A stretch of 10,914 bases of DNA. Origin: an uncultured Elusimicrobia bacterium (GTDB lineage: Bacteria; Elusimicrobiota; Elusimicrobia; Elusimicrobiales; Elusimicrobiaceae). The notes under the pieces were generated by a model. That model was given only the letters and a program-made list of their open reading frames with translations. It was not told where the DNA came from and made no database searches. The stretch spans positions 1-10,914 of the forward strand of contig CALYRQ010000013.1 in assembly GCA_945483375.1 (NCBI GenBank). The letters run 5' to 3'. Position 1 is the first letter of the stretch, and each line of letters opens with the position of its first letter. The position numbers and the translations under genes are program-made. Shown piece by piece: positions 1 through 6,351 of this stretch.

Positions 1-5
1 GAACT

Positions 6-833
6 ATGAAGTTTCAAAACGCCGTCATCTTTTTTAACGAAAACAAACCCAACGTCCGGACGCTGGCGCAGGAAGCCTGCACCTTTTTGCGGAACCGCGG
101 CCTGCCCGCACGCGCCATTACCGCGCTGGACGGCCTGGACGCCTCCGCCGATTTGTTAATTTGCATGGGGGGCGACGGTGCCATGCTGCGCTGTGCCCGC
201 GCGGCTGCGCCGCTTCATATGGCGGTGTTCGGCGTAAATTGCGGCACGTTGGGGTTCCTGGCGGCGTGTGAAATCTCCGATTTTAAAGAACGGCTGGAAC
301 AGTTGTTGCGTAACGAATGCGCCGTAAACGAACGGTTTATGTTGCGCGCGCAAATCATTCCGCAAGACGGAAAAACCCAAGAATACCTGGCGTTTAACGA
401 CTGCGTCCTGCGCGCCGCCCAACCGCGCGCGTTTACGGTAAACGCCGTGTTCAACGGCAAAAAACTGCCGCCGTATTTTGGCGACGGCGTGATTATTTCC
501 ACGCCTACCGGCTCCACCGCCTATTCGCTGGCGGCCGGCGGCCCGATTGTGGAACCAGGGGTGGACGTACTGCTCATTACGCCCATTTGCCCGCACACGC
601 TCCACCAACGTCCGCTGATTCTGCCCGCCGGGGGCGAATTGGAACTGGCCCCCGCGTTCAAAAATAAAGAAGACGGCGCAGTACTCAGCGTAGACGGCCA
701 AATTAATTTAACCCTGCCGCTCGGCGCGCGCGTAAAACTTACGCGCAGTCCATTAAAAGCCAAACTGCTTTGCACCGAAGAGCGCGACTTCTTTTCCATC
801 TTAAACCGTAAACTAAACTGGGGGGCCCGCTGA
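6..833 (+). CDS. nadK: NAD kinase (ATP-dependent NAD phosphorylation)
   Basis: This cytoplasmic enzyme phosphorylates NAD to NADP and is the only known route to NADP in most bacteria. The 275-residue product has the normal family length. The GGDG nucleotide-binding motif with its catalytic Asp is at residues 55-58. The conserved Asn-Asp/Glu pair appears as N131-D132, and the family signature GDGVIISTPTGSTAY is at 159-173, followed by the LITPICPHTL stretch. The ATG at base 6 begins a typical N-terminus (MKFQNAVIFFNENKP), but only five bases precede it, so the ribosome binding site and promoter lie outside the window. Its TGA stop overlaps the recN ATG by one base (TGATG), which suggests coupled translation. 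A nadK-recN pairing also occurs in other bacteria, including E. coli. The identification is secure. Confidence 0.96.
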   Translation: MKFQNAVIFFNENKPNVRTLAQEACTFLRNRGLPARAITALDGLDASADLLICMGGDGAMLRCARAAAPLHMAVFGVNCGTLGFLAACEISDFKERLEQLLRNECAVNERFMLRAQIIPQDGKTQEYLAFNDCVLRAAQPRAFTVNAVFNGKKLPPYFGDGVIISTPTGSTAYSLAAGGPIVEPGVDVLLITPICPHTLHQRPLILPAGGELELAPAFKNKEDGAVLSVDGQINLTLPLGARVKLTRSPLKAKLLCTEERDFFSILNRKLNWGAR

Positions 834-2491
834 TGTTAAAACGGCTGCGCGTAGAAAATTTTGCCATTATTTCGGACTTAACGCTTGATTTCGCCCTTGG
901 CCTAAACGTATTTTCGGGCGAAACGGGGGCGGGGAAATCCATCGTTATTGAAGCCTTGGGTTTTGTGCTCGGCGCGCGCGGAGACGTATCCGTCATTAAA
1001 GACGGGGCGGACCGCATGCGCGTAACCGCCGAATTTTCTTCGGACATGCTCCCCGAAACACTGCGCCGCGAACAGCAAATTTCCGGCGACGCATTTACCC
1101 TGCGCCGCGAACTGGACCGCAAAGGCAAAGGCAAAGCGTACGTAGACGGCCGCGCAGTTACCGTTTCCACACTCGCGCAAATTGGGAAGTACCTGGTGGA
1201 TTTTCACGGCCAGCACGAACACCAAAGTTTGATGCACGCTTCCGTCCATTTGACGCTTCTGGATAAATTCGCCCAATACGAAGACCTGTTATCCCAAACC
1301 AAAGCCGCCTGGCAAACCATGCAGGACGCGCGCGAAAAATTGAACGCCGTGCGCCTAAATGAACAGGAAAAAGAACGGTTGCTTGACCTATACGCCTACC
1401 AATTAAAAGAAATTGAAGACGTAAACCCCACGGCAGATGAAGATTTGCAACTGGAACAAACGCTCCCCAAAATGAAACACGCGGGACGGCTATTAGAAGA
1501 AGCGTCTGAGGCCTACGAAGAGCTTTACGCGGCGGAAGACTCCGCCGTCACCCGCGCGGCGCGCGCCGCGCGGCTGATTGAAAACATGGCGGAACTGGAC
1601 GAAAACTTAAACGCCCTGGCCGCCGACGTAAACTCCGCTCTCCTCATGCTGGAAGACGCGGCCTCCACACTGTCTTCCTACAAAGACGACATCAATTTAG
1701 AGCCCGACGCCCTGGATAAAATGCTCGGCCGCCACGAAAAATTAAAACGCTTAAAAGCCAAATACGGGCCCGAAATCCAGGACGTGCTGGCTACGGCGGA
1801 AGATTTAAAAACCAAAATCAAAAATTTGCAACACGCCGAAGAACACGAACAGGAACTGCAAAAAGAACTGGAAACGGCGCAAAAACAACTGTTGCAACTT
1901 TCCCGCAAACTGCACGAAAAACGCATGTCCGCGGCCGAAAAACTTTCCGCGCTTATCACGGAACAAATCCGCCCCCTCGGTTTCAACCAGGTGCGCTTTT
2001 CCGCCGCCGTGGAAATGGACGAAGAAAACCCCGGCCCCACGGGCGCGGACAAAGTGGAATTTTTGTTTTCCCCCAATCCGGGCCAGTCTTTACGGCCTTT
2101 AAAAAACATTGCGTCCGGCGGGGAAATCTCGCGCGTGATGCTGGGGCTTAAAACCGTTTTGGCTCCCACCGTACCCGTCATGGTGTTTGACGAAGTAGAC
2201 GCGGGCATCGGCGGGGAAACGGGCCGCTTGGTGGGCGAAAAGCTCCACCGCGCCGCCGAAGGCCGCCAAGTGCTTTGCGTAACGCACCTGGCGCAAGTGG
2301 CCGCGCAAGCGGACCAAAATTTCCGCGTGGAGAAAAAAGCCGCGCATAACGCCACAGACGTAACCATCAAGCCGCTGGCGGGCGACGATTTAACCGCCGA
2401 AATCGCGCGCATGCTGGGCGGAAACGCGGACAAACGCTCCGCCGCTTTCATCCACGCGCGGGAACTTTTACAGGAGGCAAAACGTGTCTAA
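833..2491 (+). CDS. recN: DNA repair protein RecN (SMC-like ATPase)
   Basis: RecN is an SMC-family ATPase that acts early in recombinational repair of double-strand breaks. The 552-residue product matches the usual length (about 550). Walker A GETGAGKS is at residues 29-36. The ABC signature ASGGE is at 427-431, Walker B VMVFDE at 449-454 runs into DAGIGGETG, and the switch histidine is H485 in VTHLAQVAAQAD. The middle, roughly 150-370, is charged and rich in Glu, Lys, Leu and Ala, as expected for the antiparallel coiled coil between the two ATPase halves. A G-run at 820-825 sits seven bases before the ATG and could pair with the anti-Shine-Dalgarno as a non-canonical site. The end overlaps the next gene by 8 bases. 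No sign of truncation. Confidence 0.97.
   Translation: MLKRLRVENFAIISDLTLDFALGLNVFSGETGAGKSIVIEALGFVLGARGDVSVIKDGADRMRVTAEFSSDMLPETLRREQQISGDAFTLRRELDRKGKGKAYVDGRAVTVSTLAQIGKYLVDFHGQHEHQSLMHASVHLTLLDKFAQYEDLLSQTKAAWQTMQDAREKLNAVRLNEQEKERLLDLYAYQLKEIEDVNPTADEDLQLEQTLPKMKHAGRLLEEASEAYEELYAAEDSAVTRAARAARLIENMAELDENLNALAADVNSALLMLEDAASTLSSYKDDINLEPDALDKMLGRHEKLKRLKAKYGPEIQDVLATAEDLKTKIKNLQHAEEHEQELQKELETAQKQLLQLSRKLHEKRMSAAEKLSALITEQIRPLGFNQVRFSAAVEMDEENPGPTGADKVEFLFSPNPGQSLRPLKNIASGGEISRVMLGLKTVLAPTVPVMVFDEVDAGIGGETGRLVGEKLHRAAEGRQVLCVTHLAQVAAQADQNFRVEKKAAHNATDVTIKPLAGDDLTAEIARMLGGNADKRSAAFIHARELLQEAKRV
2472..2477 (+). promoter_or_regulatory. Shine-Dalgarno AGGAGG for the GTG-initiated gene at 2484
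   Basis: A perfect AGGAGG lies inside the last codons of recN, six bases before a GTG. It supports GTG 2484 as a true start. The start also gives an MSK N-terminus like that of the related downstream gene. Confidence 0.8.
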
Positions 2492-2768
2492 AAAATATCT
2501 TCCCCACCATTGGCTGAATTTTAAAGCCCTGTCCGTTATTTGGACGGTTTTCTTTTACTTAACGCTTGCGTTCGGCTTATATGCGGCCTATAACTGGATA
2601 CTGGTTTTACAGCTGCCCGCCGAATTTTGGCAGACCACTTCCGCACCGCTCAAACAAATTTACGGCTACGCCGCCGGGGCCGCGCTGCTGGCTTGCACGG
2701 CGGAGCTGGCCGTTTTGCGGATGATGGCGGTACTTAAAAAAACCAAAAAAGCGCTGGACGAAAAATAA
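2484..2768 (+). CDS. Small two-helix membrane protein, paralogue of the next gene
   Basis: I do not recognise a named family. The 94-residue product starts with a short polar segment (MSKKYLPHHW) and has two hydrophobic stretches, about residues 15-43 and 58-82. It ends in a basic tail, KKTKKALDEK, so it is probably an inner-membrane hairpin with both ends in the cytoplasm. It starts at GTG behind a perfect AGGAGG and overlaps recN by 8 bases, so its translation is tied to recN. It is recognisably related to the protein at 2909-3250. Both share P-H-[HN]-W-L-x-[FL]-K-x-L before the first helix, FYLxL within it, and V-L-[KR]-K-x-K-K-A at the end of the second. There is no signal peptide and no catalytic motif. 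Function is unknown; the link to recN may be only transcriptional. Confidence 0.8.
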   Translation: MSKKYLPHHWLNFKALSVIWTVFFYLTLAFGLYAAYNWILVLQLPAEFWQTTSAPLKQIYGYAAGAALLACTAELAVLRMMAVLKKTKKALDEK

Positions 2769-2848
2769 TTCTCTTTTGGGATTGCCGGAGGAGCATTTCA
2801 AGCGCCAAACTAAAGAGAAAGGAACTTGTCGCCATCCGGCGGTTCTTT
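2769..2848 (+). other. Two consecutive RNA hairpins in the spacer between the paralogous small genes
   Basis: Immediately after the stop at 2768, TTCTCTTT (2769-2776) is complementary to AAAGAGAA (2812-2819), with TGG/CCA (2777-2779/2805-2807) able to extend the stem. A second hairpin follows: AAGGAAC (2819-2825) pairs with GTTCTTT (2842-2848, one G-U), enclosing CGCC (2830-2833) paired with GGCG (2838-2841). The two share base 2819, so they would nearly stack or compete. The second has only a short T stretch, partly inside the stem, so it is at best a weak terminator. It could be an attenuator, an mRNA stabiliser or a processing site. The pairing is seen in the sequence; the role is inferred. 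Confidence 0.4.
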
Positions 2849-2851
2849 TGA

Positions 2852-2857
2852 TACAAT
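2852..2857 (+). promoter_or_regulatory. Possible -10 element (TACAAT) ahead of the second small membrane gene
   Basis: TACAAT is one mismatch from TATAAT and lies 52 bases before the ATG at 2909. The best -35 candidate, TTGTCG at 2826-2831, would be 20 bases away, which is too long for a good sigma-70 promoter. It is a weak call, listed because the 140-base gap is the only substantial spacer inside this block. Confidence 0.25.
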
Positions 2858-2894
2858 AAGGATATAGGGGGGTAAACAATTTCCCCGTATCAAA

Positions 2895-2900
2895 AAGGAG
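2895..2900 (+). promoter_or_regulatory. Shine-Dalgarno AAGGAG that sets the start at ATG 2909
   Basis: AAGGAG ends eight bases before ATG 2909. An in-frame GTG at 2900 overlaps the last base of this site and so cannot use it. The ATG is therefore preferred. Confidence 0.75.
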
Positions 2901-2908
2901 TGTGCATT

Positions 2909-3250
2909 ATGTCTAAATGTTGCAAATGCGGCAAATGGTGGCCGCATAACTGGTTGTGCCTCAAAGGCTTATACGTATTTTTTATCGCGATGTTTTACTT
3001 GGCGTTGGTTTACGCCGTATTCCAGGCCGTCGCCGTGTTAAGACACCCGTTGCTTACCGGCGGTGAAATGTGGGCCGCGCTGGCGTTCTACGTCATCAGC
3101 GACTTGGGCGCCGCTATCGGTTTCTTAACCATCGCCAAAGTACTCGGCGTACTGCGCAAAATCAAAAAGGCCGTCAGCCCCTGCTGCTGCAGCCGCGAAG
3201 AACACGCCGAAAACCACATCGAAACCGTTGTGGAAGAAGAATCCAAATAA
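2909..3250 (+). CDS. Small two-helix membrane protein with cysteine clusters at both ends
   Basis: This is a 113-residue protein of unknown function, starting at the ATG placed eight bases after AAGGAG. The N-terminus (MSKCCKCGKWWPHNW) holds Cys4, Cys5 and Cys7. Two hydrophobic segments follow, about 18-43 and 56-82. After a basic VLRKIKKAV stretch come three adjacent cysteines (92-94) and an acidic tail ending EEESK. By the positive-inside rule both ends should be cytoplasmic, which would put both cysteine clusters on the same face. It is a diverged paralogue of the protein at 2484-2768, with a loop about seven residues shorter and extra terminal Cys and acidic segments. The clusters could bind a metal, carry lipid or form disulfides; nothing in the sequence decides this. 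It is the last gene before the terminator at 3256. Confidence 0.8.
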   Translation: MSKCCKCGKWWPHNWLCLKGLYVFFIAMFYLALVYAVFQAVAVLRHPLLTGGEMWAALAFYVISDLGAAIGFLTIAKVLGVLRKIKKAVSPCCCSREEHAENHIETVVEEESK

Positions 3251-3255
3251 TGAGT

Positions 3256-3284
3256 AGCGGCGCGCTCTGTGCGCGCCGCTTTTT
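3256..3284 (+). terminator. Strong Rho-independent terminator
   Basis: AGCGGCGCGC (3256-3265) and GCGCGCCGCT (3271-3280) form a perfect 10-bp GC-rich stem around a five-base loop, followed directly by TTTT (five Ts in a row counting the last stem base). It begins six bases after the stop at 3250 and should end the unit that starts with nadK. The next gene begins only 30 bases further on. Confidence 0.92.
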
Positions 3285-3314
3285 GTCCTACAAATACCCG
3301 GAGCACTCCGCCGA

Positions 3315-4664
3315 ATGAAAAAAATTTTCGCTTTCCTTGTCGCTTTATGCTGCACCGCCGCGCCGCACGCCGAAACGCTAAAAATGAAAAACGGCGACCT
3401 GATTACCGGCTCCATTTTATCCCAAACTGAATACACCTTAAACCTGGCCACTTCCTACGGAAACATTACGCTCAACCAGCGCGAAATTGAAGAAATTTTG
3501 CCTGACAAACACCGCCTTATTTTAAAAGGAGGAACACAGCTCGTCGGCGTAATTTTGGACATGGACGAATTTAACCTAAAACTCCAAACCGACGACGGTT
3601 CCACCGTAAATGTGGACATGCCGCAAATCGTTACCATTGAAATGTACGATTATGACCGCGGCGAAAAAGCCCAACAGCAAATTGTGGAACAGCAAATCGA
3701 ACGCCAACAGCAAGAGGCCACCCAACAGGCCCAGGCCGCCGTACGCACCGAAACCAAACAGGTGGAAGCCGCGGGCGGGCTGTCTTTTGACTCCGATATC
3801 GACCAAGTTTTTGACGCTAAAAAAGCCACCGTGGTAAACGGAGCAGTGGTAACGCCGTCGGCCGCCGTACAGCAGGCCGCCCCGCGTCCGCTTACCGATG
3901 AAGAGGCCTTTCTGCGCAACGTAAAATCCGGCCAGGTTACGCAACAGGAATACGCCTCCTCGGACAAAGAAGAACTCGCCGCCAAAAAAACCGCCAAACA
4001 AGAAACCAAACCGGCGGTGAAACAAAAAGAAAAGAATTTTTCGAAATATTTTTCCGTACAGGCCGGCGCGATGCCGCTTGATTTAAAATTATCCAACGGC
4101 GCACGCCCGGGATTTGAAACGGAAGAGGGCTCCGCGGACGTGGGCGGAACCAGCGTGGCGGTTTCCAGCAAATTTTTATGGCGCGTAAAAGAAAGCAACC
4201 TGTGGCTGGGCCCCGTGTTGGGCGTCGGCAACGTACCCAACAATTCGTTTGAAGACCGGGACCAGGCCGTTTTAAAAGCCAATAATGACGCTCTAAACCC
4301 GCCGGGCGGAGGCCCCCCAGAAGAAGAACCGTATCCGGACCCGAAAGTAAAAACCAACGGGCAAATTTTAATGTTCGGCGCGGCCGCGCATTATTACGTA
4401 AACCCCGAAAGCCGCTTCGCTTTCTATCTGACCGCTTCCGCCGCTTACGAGATGCTAAAACTCAACTACCGCGGCGAAATGAACAGCAAAGAAATTAATT
4501 CCAACGGTTTTGCCGGGTCGGCCGGGCTCGGTGTGGAAACCTGGGTGGACGATGTGATGGTCGGCCTCGAAGTGCGGCAGGTGTTTGCTAAACGTTCGGA
4601 CGAACTAAAAGATTCCGCCGCGTCCAACACCGTGATTCAAGCCCAGCTGAGCTGGAAGTTTTAA
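3315..4664 (+). CDS. Secreted protein with two SH3-like repeats, Gln-rich linker and predicted outer-membrane barrel
   Basis: The 449-residue product is of unknown specific function. A signal peptide (MKKIFAFLVALCCTAAPHA) probably ends at residue 19. Residues about 21-62 and 67-109 are two copies, 46 residues apart, of a small beta unit. Each runs L-x-x-K-x-G, then [TV]-G-x-I-L, then a hydrophobic strand, and ends [IV]-x-x-I; such units resemble small SH3-like envelope domains. Residues 119-141 are very rich in Gln and Glu and may be helical. An Ala/Lys linker runs to about 243. Residues 244-449 alternate polar and hydrophobic or aromatic residues, with Pro- and Gly-rich loops (329-343), and end in SWKF. 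A terminal Phe is typical of BamA-inserted barrels, so about eight strands are plausible. GGAG at 3300-3303 is a modest ribosome site 11 bases before the ATG. The stop overlaps the glycerate kinase start (TAATG). Confidence 0.82.
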   Translation: MKKIFAFLVALCCTAAPHAETLKMKNGDLITGSILSQTEYTLNLATSYGNITLNQREIEEILPDKHRLILKGGTQLVGVILDMDEFNLKLQTDDGSTVNVDMPQIVTIEMYDYDRGEKAQQQIVEQQIERQQQEATQQAQAAVRTETKQVEAAGGLSFDSDIDQVFDAKKATVVNGAVVTPSAAVQQAAPRPLTDEEAFLRNVKSGQVTQQEYASSDKEELAAKKTAKQETKPAVKQKEKNFSKYFSVQAGAMPLDLKLSNGARPGFETEEGSADVGGTSVAVSSKFLWRVKESNLWLGPVLGVGNVPNNSFEDRDQAVLKANNDALNPPGGGPPEEEPYPDPKVKTNGQILMFGAAAHYYVNPESRFAFYLTASAAYEMLKLNYRGEMNSKEINSNGFAGSAGLGVETWVDDVMVGLEVRQVFAKRSDELKDSAASNTVIQAQLSWKF

Positions 4665-5767
4665 TGAACATACTTGTTTTACCCAACGCTTTTAAAGGTT
4701 CTTTAAGCGCGGCGAAAGCCGCGCTTCTTTTCACGCGCGAATTGAAAAAAAAGCACTGCGTCCGCGCCCTGCCGGTTTCGGACGGCGGCGACGGATTTAT
4801 CGATTTTTTCCGCACCTTAGACCCCAACGCGCGGCCGGTTTCCCTGCGCGCCAAAAACGCGTTTTTAAAAAACCGCCGGACGGACTTTTTATTATTATCC
4901 GACGGGAAAACCGCCGTTATTGAAACGGCGCGCGTGTGCGGGCTGGGAAGCGCCAAAAAAGAAGAACTGGACCCGCTGGGAGCCTCTTCCTACGGCGTGG
5001 GGCAGGTATTATCAGCTGCCGTAAAAGCCGGAGCGAAAACAATTTACGTGGGCCTGGGAGGAGTCGCCTGCAACGACGGCGGCGCAGGTATGGCGGCAGC
5101 CTGCGGCGCAAAAATTTTTGATAAAAAAGGAACCCTCCTTCCGCTGGGAGCCGCACCGTTGTTAAACGCATGTACGGCGGATTTTTCCGCGCTTAAAAAA
5201 ACGTTTAAGGGAATTCAAATTTTTGGCGTGGCGGACGTTACCAACCCGCTTTTGGGCCCGAAGAGTTCGGCCAAAGTGTTCGGCCCTCAAAAAGGCGCCA
5301 CGCCCGCGCAGGTAAAAATTTTGGATAAAGCCATGGCCGCCTGGGCCGGAACAATCAAACAAGCCACGTCGAGAAATATCGCCCATGCGCCGTCTACCGC
5401 CGCGGCGGGCGCGATTGCGGCGGGACTCGCAGGCTGTTTTGGAGCAAAACTGTTGTTAGGGTCCGATTTTTTATTTCAAAAGGCAGGACTGAACAAACAT
5501 TTTAAATGGGCCGATTTAGTGATTACCACCGAGGGTAAACTGGACTGCCAAACCTTCTACGGCAAAGCGCCGCTGGCCGTTTTAAAATTGGCCAAAAAAC
5601 ACAAAAAACCCGTGCTGTTTATTTGCGGGCAAATCGAAGAAAAAGCGTTGCGCGCGCAAAAATACGCGCCGGACCAAATTGCCGTACTGGCTGATTTTGC
5701 CGAGAACGCCAAAGACGCGCAAAAACACGCCGCCAAATATCTGCGGCGTATTTGCAAAAATTTATAA
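4664..5767 (+). CDS. Glycerate 2-kinase (GarK/GlxK family)
   Basis: This cytoplasmic enzyme phosphorylates glycerate, giving 2-phosphoglycerate in the GarK/GlxK family, and so feeds glycerate into lower glycolysis. The product is 367 residues, close to the usual 375-380. Family motifs are in order: PNAFKGSLSA at 7-16, VSDGGDG at 38-44, GLGGVACNDGGAGM at 130-143, ADVTNPLLG at 190-198 followed by FGPQKGA at 206-212, AAAGAIAAGL at 246-255, and TTEGKLDCQT at 288-297. Compared with E. coli GarK as I recall it, PDSYKESL reads PNAFKGSL and DGGEG reads DGGDG; both look like conservative family variants. GGAAG (4654-4658) lies five bases before the ATG, which overlaps the previous stop. The pairing with an envelope protein is probably operonic convenience. 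The family is certain; garK and glxK are not distinguishable here. Confidence 0.94.
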   Translation: MNILVLPNAFKGSLSAAKAALLFTRELKKKHCVRALPVSDGGDGFIDFFRTLDPNARPVSLRAKNAFLKNRRTDFLLLSDGKTAVIETARVCGLGSAKKEELDPLGASSYGVGQVLSAAVKAGAKTIYVGLGGVACNDGGAGMAAACGAKIFDKKGTLLPLGAAPLLNACTADFSALKKTFKGIQIFGVADVTNPLLGPKSSAKVFGPQKGATPAQVKILDKAMAAWAGTIKQATSRNIAHAPSTAAAGAIAAGLAGCFGAKLLLGSDFLFQKAGLNKHFKWADLVITTEGKLDCQTFYGKAPLAVLKLAKKHKKPVLFICGQIEEKALRAQKYAPDQIAVLADFAENAKDAQKHAAKYLRRICKNL

Positions 5768-5780
5768 TCCCCTACTGCCA

Positions 5781-5797
5781 TCCGGGCCGAGTCCGGA
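5781..5797. repeat. Small GC palindrome in the convergent intergenic gap
   Basis: TCCGG and CCGGA flank a seven-base loop just after the glycerate kinase stop. The nine bases GCCATCCGG (5777-5785) also occur at 2831-2839, in the only other sizeable spacer. The layout resembles degenerate REP-like palindromes found dispersed in many bacteria, but only a genome-wide count could show that. Confidence 0.35.
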
Positions 5798-5833
5798 GCC
5801 CCAAAAAAGCCGAGAGATACTTTTACAACAAAC

Positions 5834-5866
5834 AAAAAACGCCGGGTAAACTTCCCGACGTTTTTA
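5834..5866. terminator. Bidirectional intrinsic terminator between converging operons
   Basis: AAAAACG (5835-5841) pairs with CGTTTTT (5859-5865), and CGGG (5843-5846) with CCCG (5854-5857), with one C/A mismatch between and a seven-base loop. The A-run on one side and T-run on the other let it act on both strands. It ends the glycerate kinase unit from the left and the mscL unit (stop at 5887) from the right. Confidence 0.88.
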
Positions 5867-5886
5867 TACTGCCAAAAACAACAACG

Positions 5887-6351
5887 TTATTTAATTTCCG
5901 ACGTGCAGTGCGGGCAGCGGGTGGCTTCCAGCGCGATTTCGCTGCAGCAGAACGGGCATTTTTTCGTCGTCGGGGCGGCGGGAGCCTCTTCTTTTTTGGG
6001 CGCGTTTACTTTGTTGATTACTTTAATCAGCAAGAAAATACACAACGCCACAATGATAAAGCTGATAATGGCGTTTAAGAACGTACCGATATTCAGCGTG
6101 GTCGCTCCGGCGGCCTGCGCCGCGGCCAAAGAGGCGTACGGGCCTTCCTGCGCGCCCTGTTTGAGCACGACAAACCAGTTGGAAAAATCCACTTTGCCCA
6201 TTAAAAGGCCCAAAGGCGGCATCATGATATCGGCTACCATCGAGTTTACAATTTTCGTAAACGCACCGCCGATAATGATACCGACGGCCATATCAATCAC
6301 GTTGCCGCGCATAACGAATGTTTTAAATTCGTTGATTACATTTTTAATCAT
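5887..6351 (-). CDS. mscL: Large-conductance mechanosensitive channel MscL with C-terminal zinc ribbon
   Basis: MscL is an inner-membrane homopentamer that opens under membrane tension to release solutes during hypo-osmotic shock. The N-terminal amphipathic segment and first helix are clear: [20 protein letters not shown] at 12-31, then [19 protein letters not shown] at 34-52. The second helix is about 89-111. The periplasmic loop, rich in Ala and Gly, is near 64-88. The product is 154 residues against about 136 in E. coli. The extra part replaces the usual helical tail with an Ala/Pro linker and a zinc-ribbon-like motif, C132-x2-C135 and C146-x2-C149 (plus C136). AAGGAG at 6363-6358 lies six bases before the ATG. 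The gene overlaps the upstream CofE-like gene by 8 bases and is last in its operon, facing the bidirectional terminator. The channel assignment is certain; the tail's role is unknown. Confidence 0.95.
   Translation of the reverse strand: MIKNVINEFKTFVMRGNVIDMAVGIIIGGAFTKIVNSMVADIMMPPLGLLMGKVDFSNWFVVLKQGAQEGPYASLAAAQAAGATTLNIGTFLNAIISFIIVALCIFLLIKVINKVNAPKKEEAPAAPTTKKCPFCCSEIALEATRCPHCTSEIK

Noticed and set aside
1678..2451. 257-codon open frame antisense to recN
   Set aside because: It lies entirely inside the well-supported recN ATPase domain. The product is rich in Ser, Ala and Cys with no family motif, typical of a reverse-frame shadow in GC-biased coding DNA.
2900..2908. GTG at 2900 as start of the second small membrane protein
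   Set aside because: It overlaps the Shine-Dalgarno itself. ATG 2909 has ideal spacing and gives the MSK N-terminus shared with the paralogue.
3285..3314. Promoter for the secreted protein between the terminator and its start
   Set aside because: TACAAA at 3289-3294 is only a partial -10, and the matching -35 position falls inside the terminator loop with no resemblance to consensus. A promoter is expected here but cannot be supported.
3650..4357. 235-codon open frame antisense to the SH3-repeat/barrel gene
   Set aside because: No ribosome site or recognisable domain; its low-complexity Ser/Cys/Ala composition mirrors the Gln- and Ala-rich gene on the other strand.
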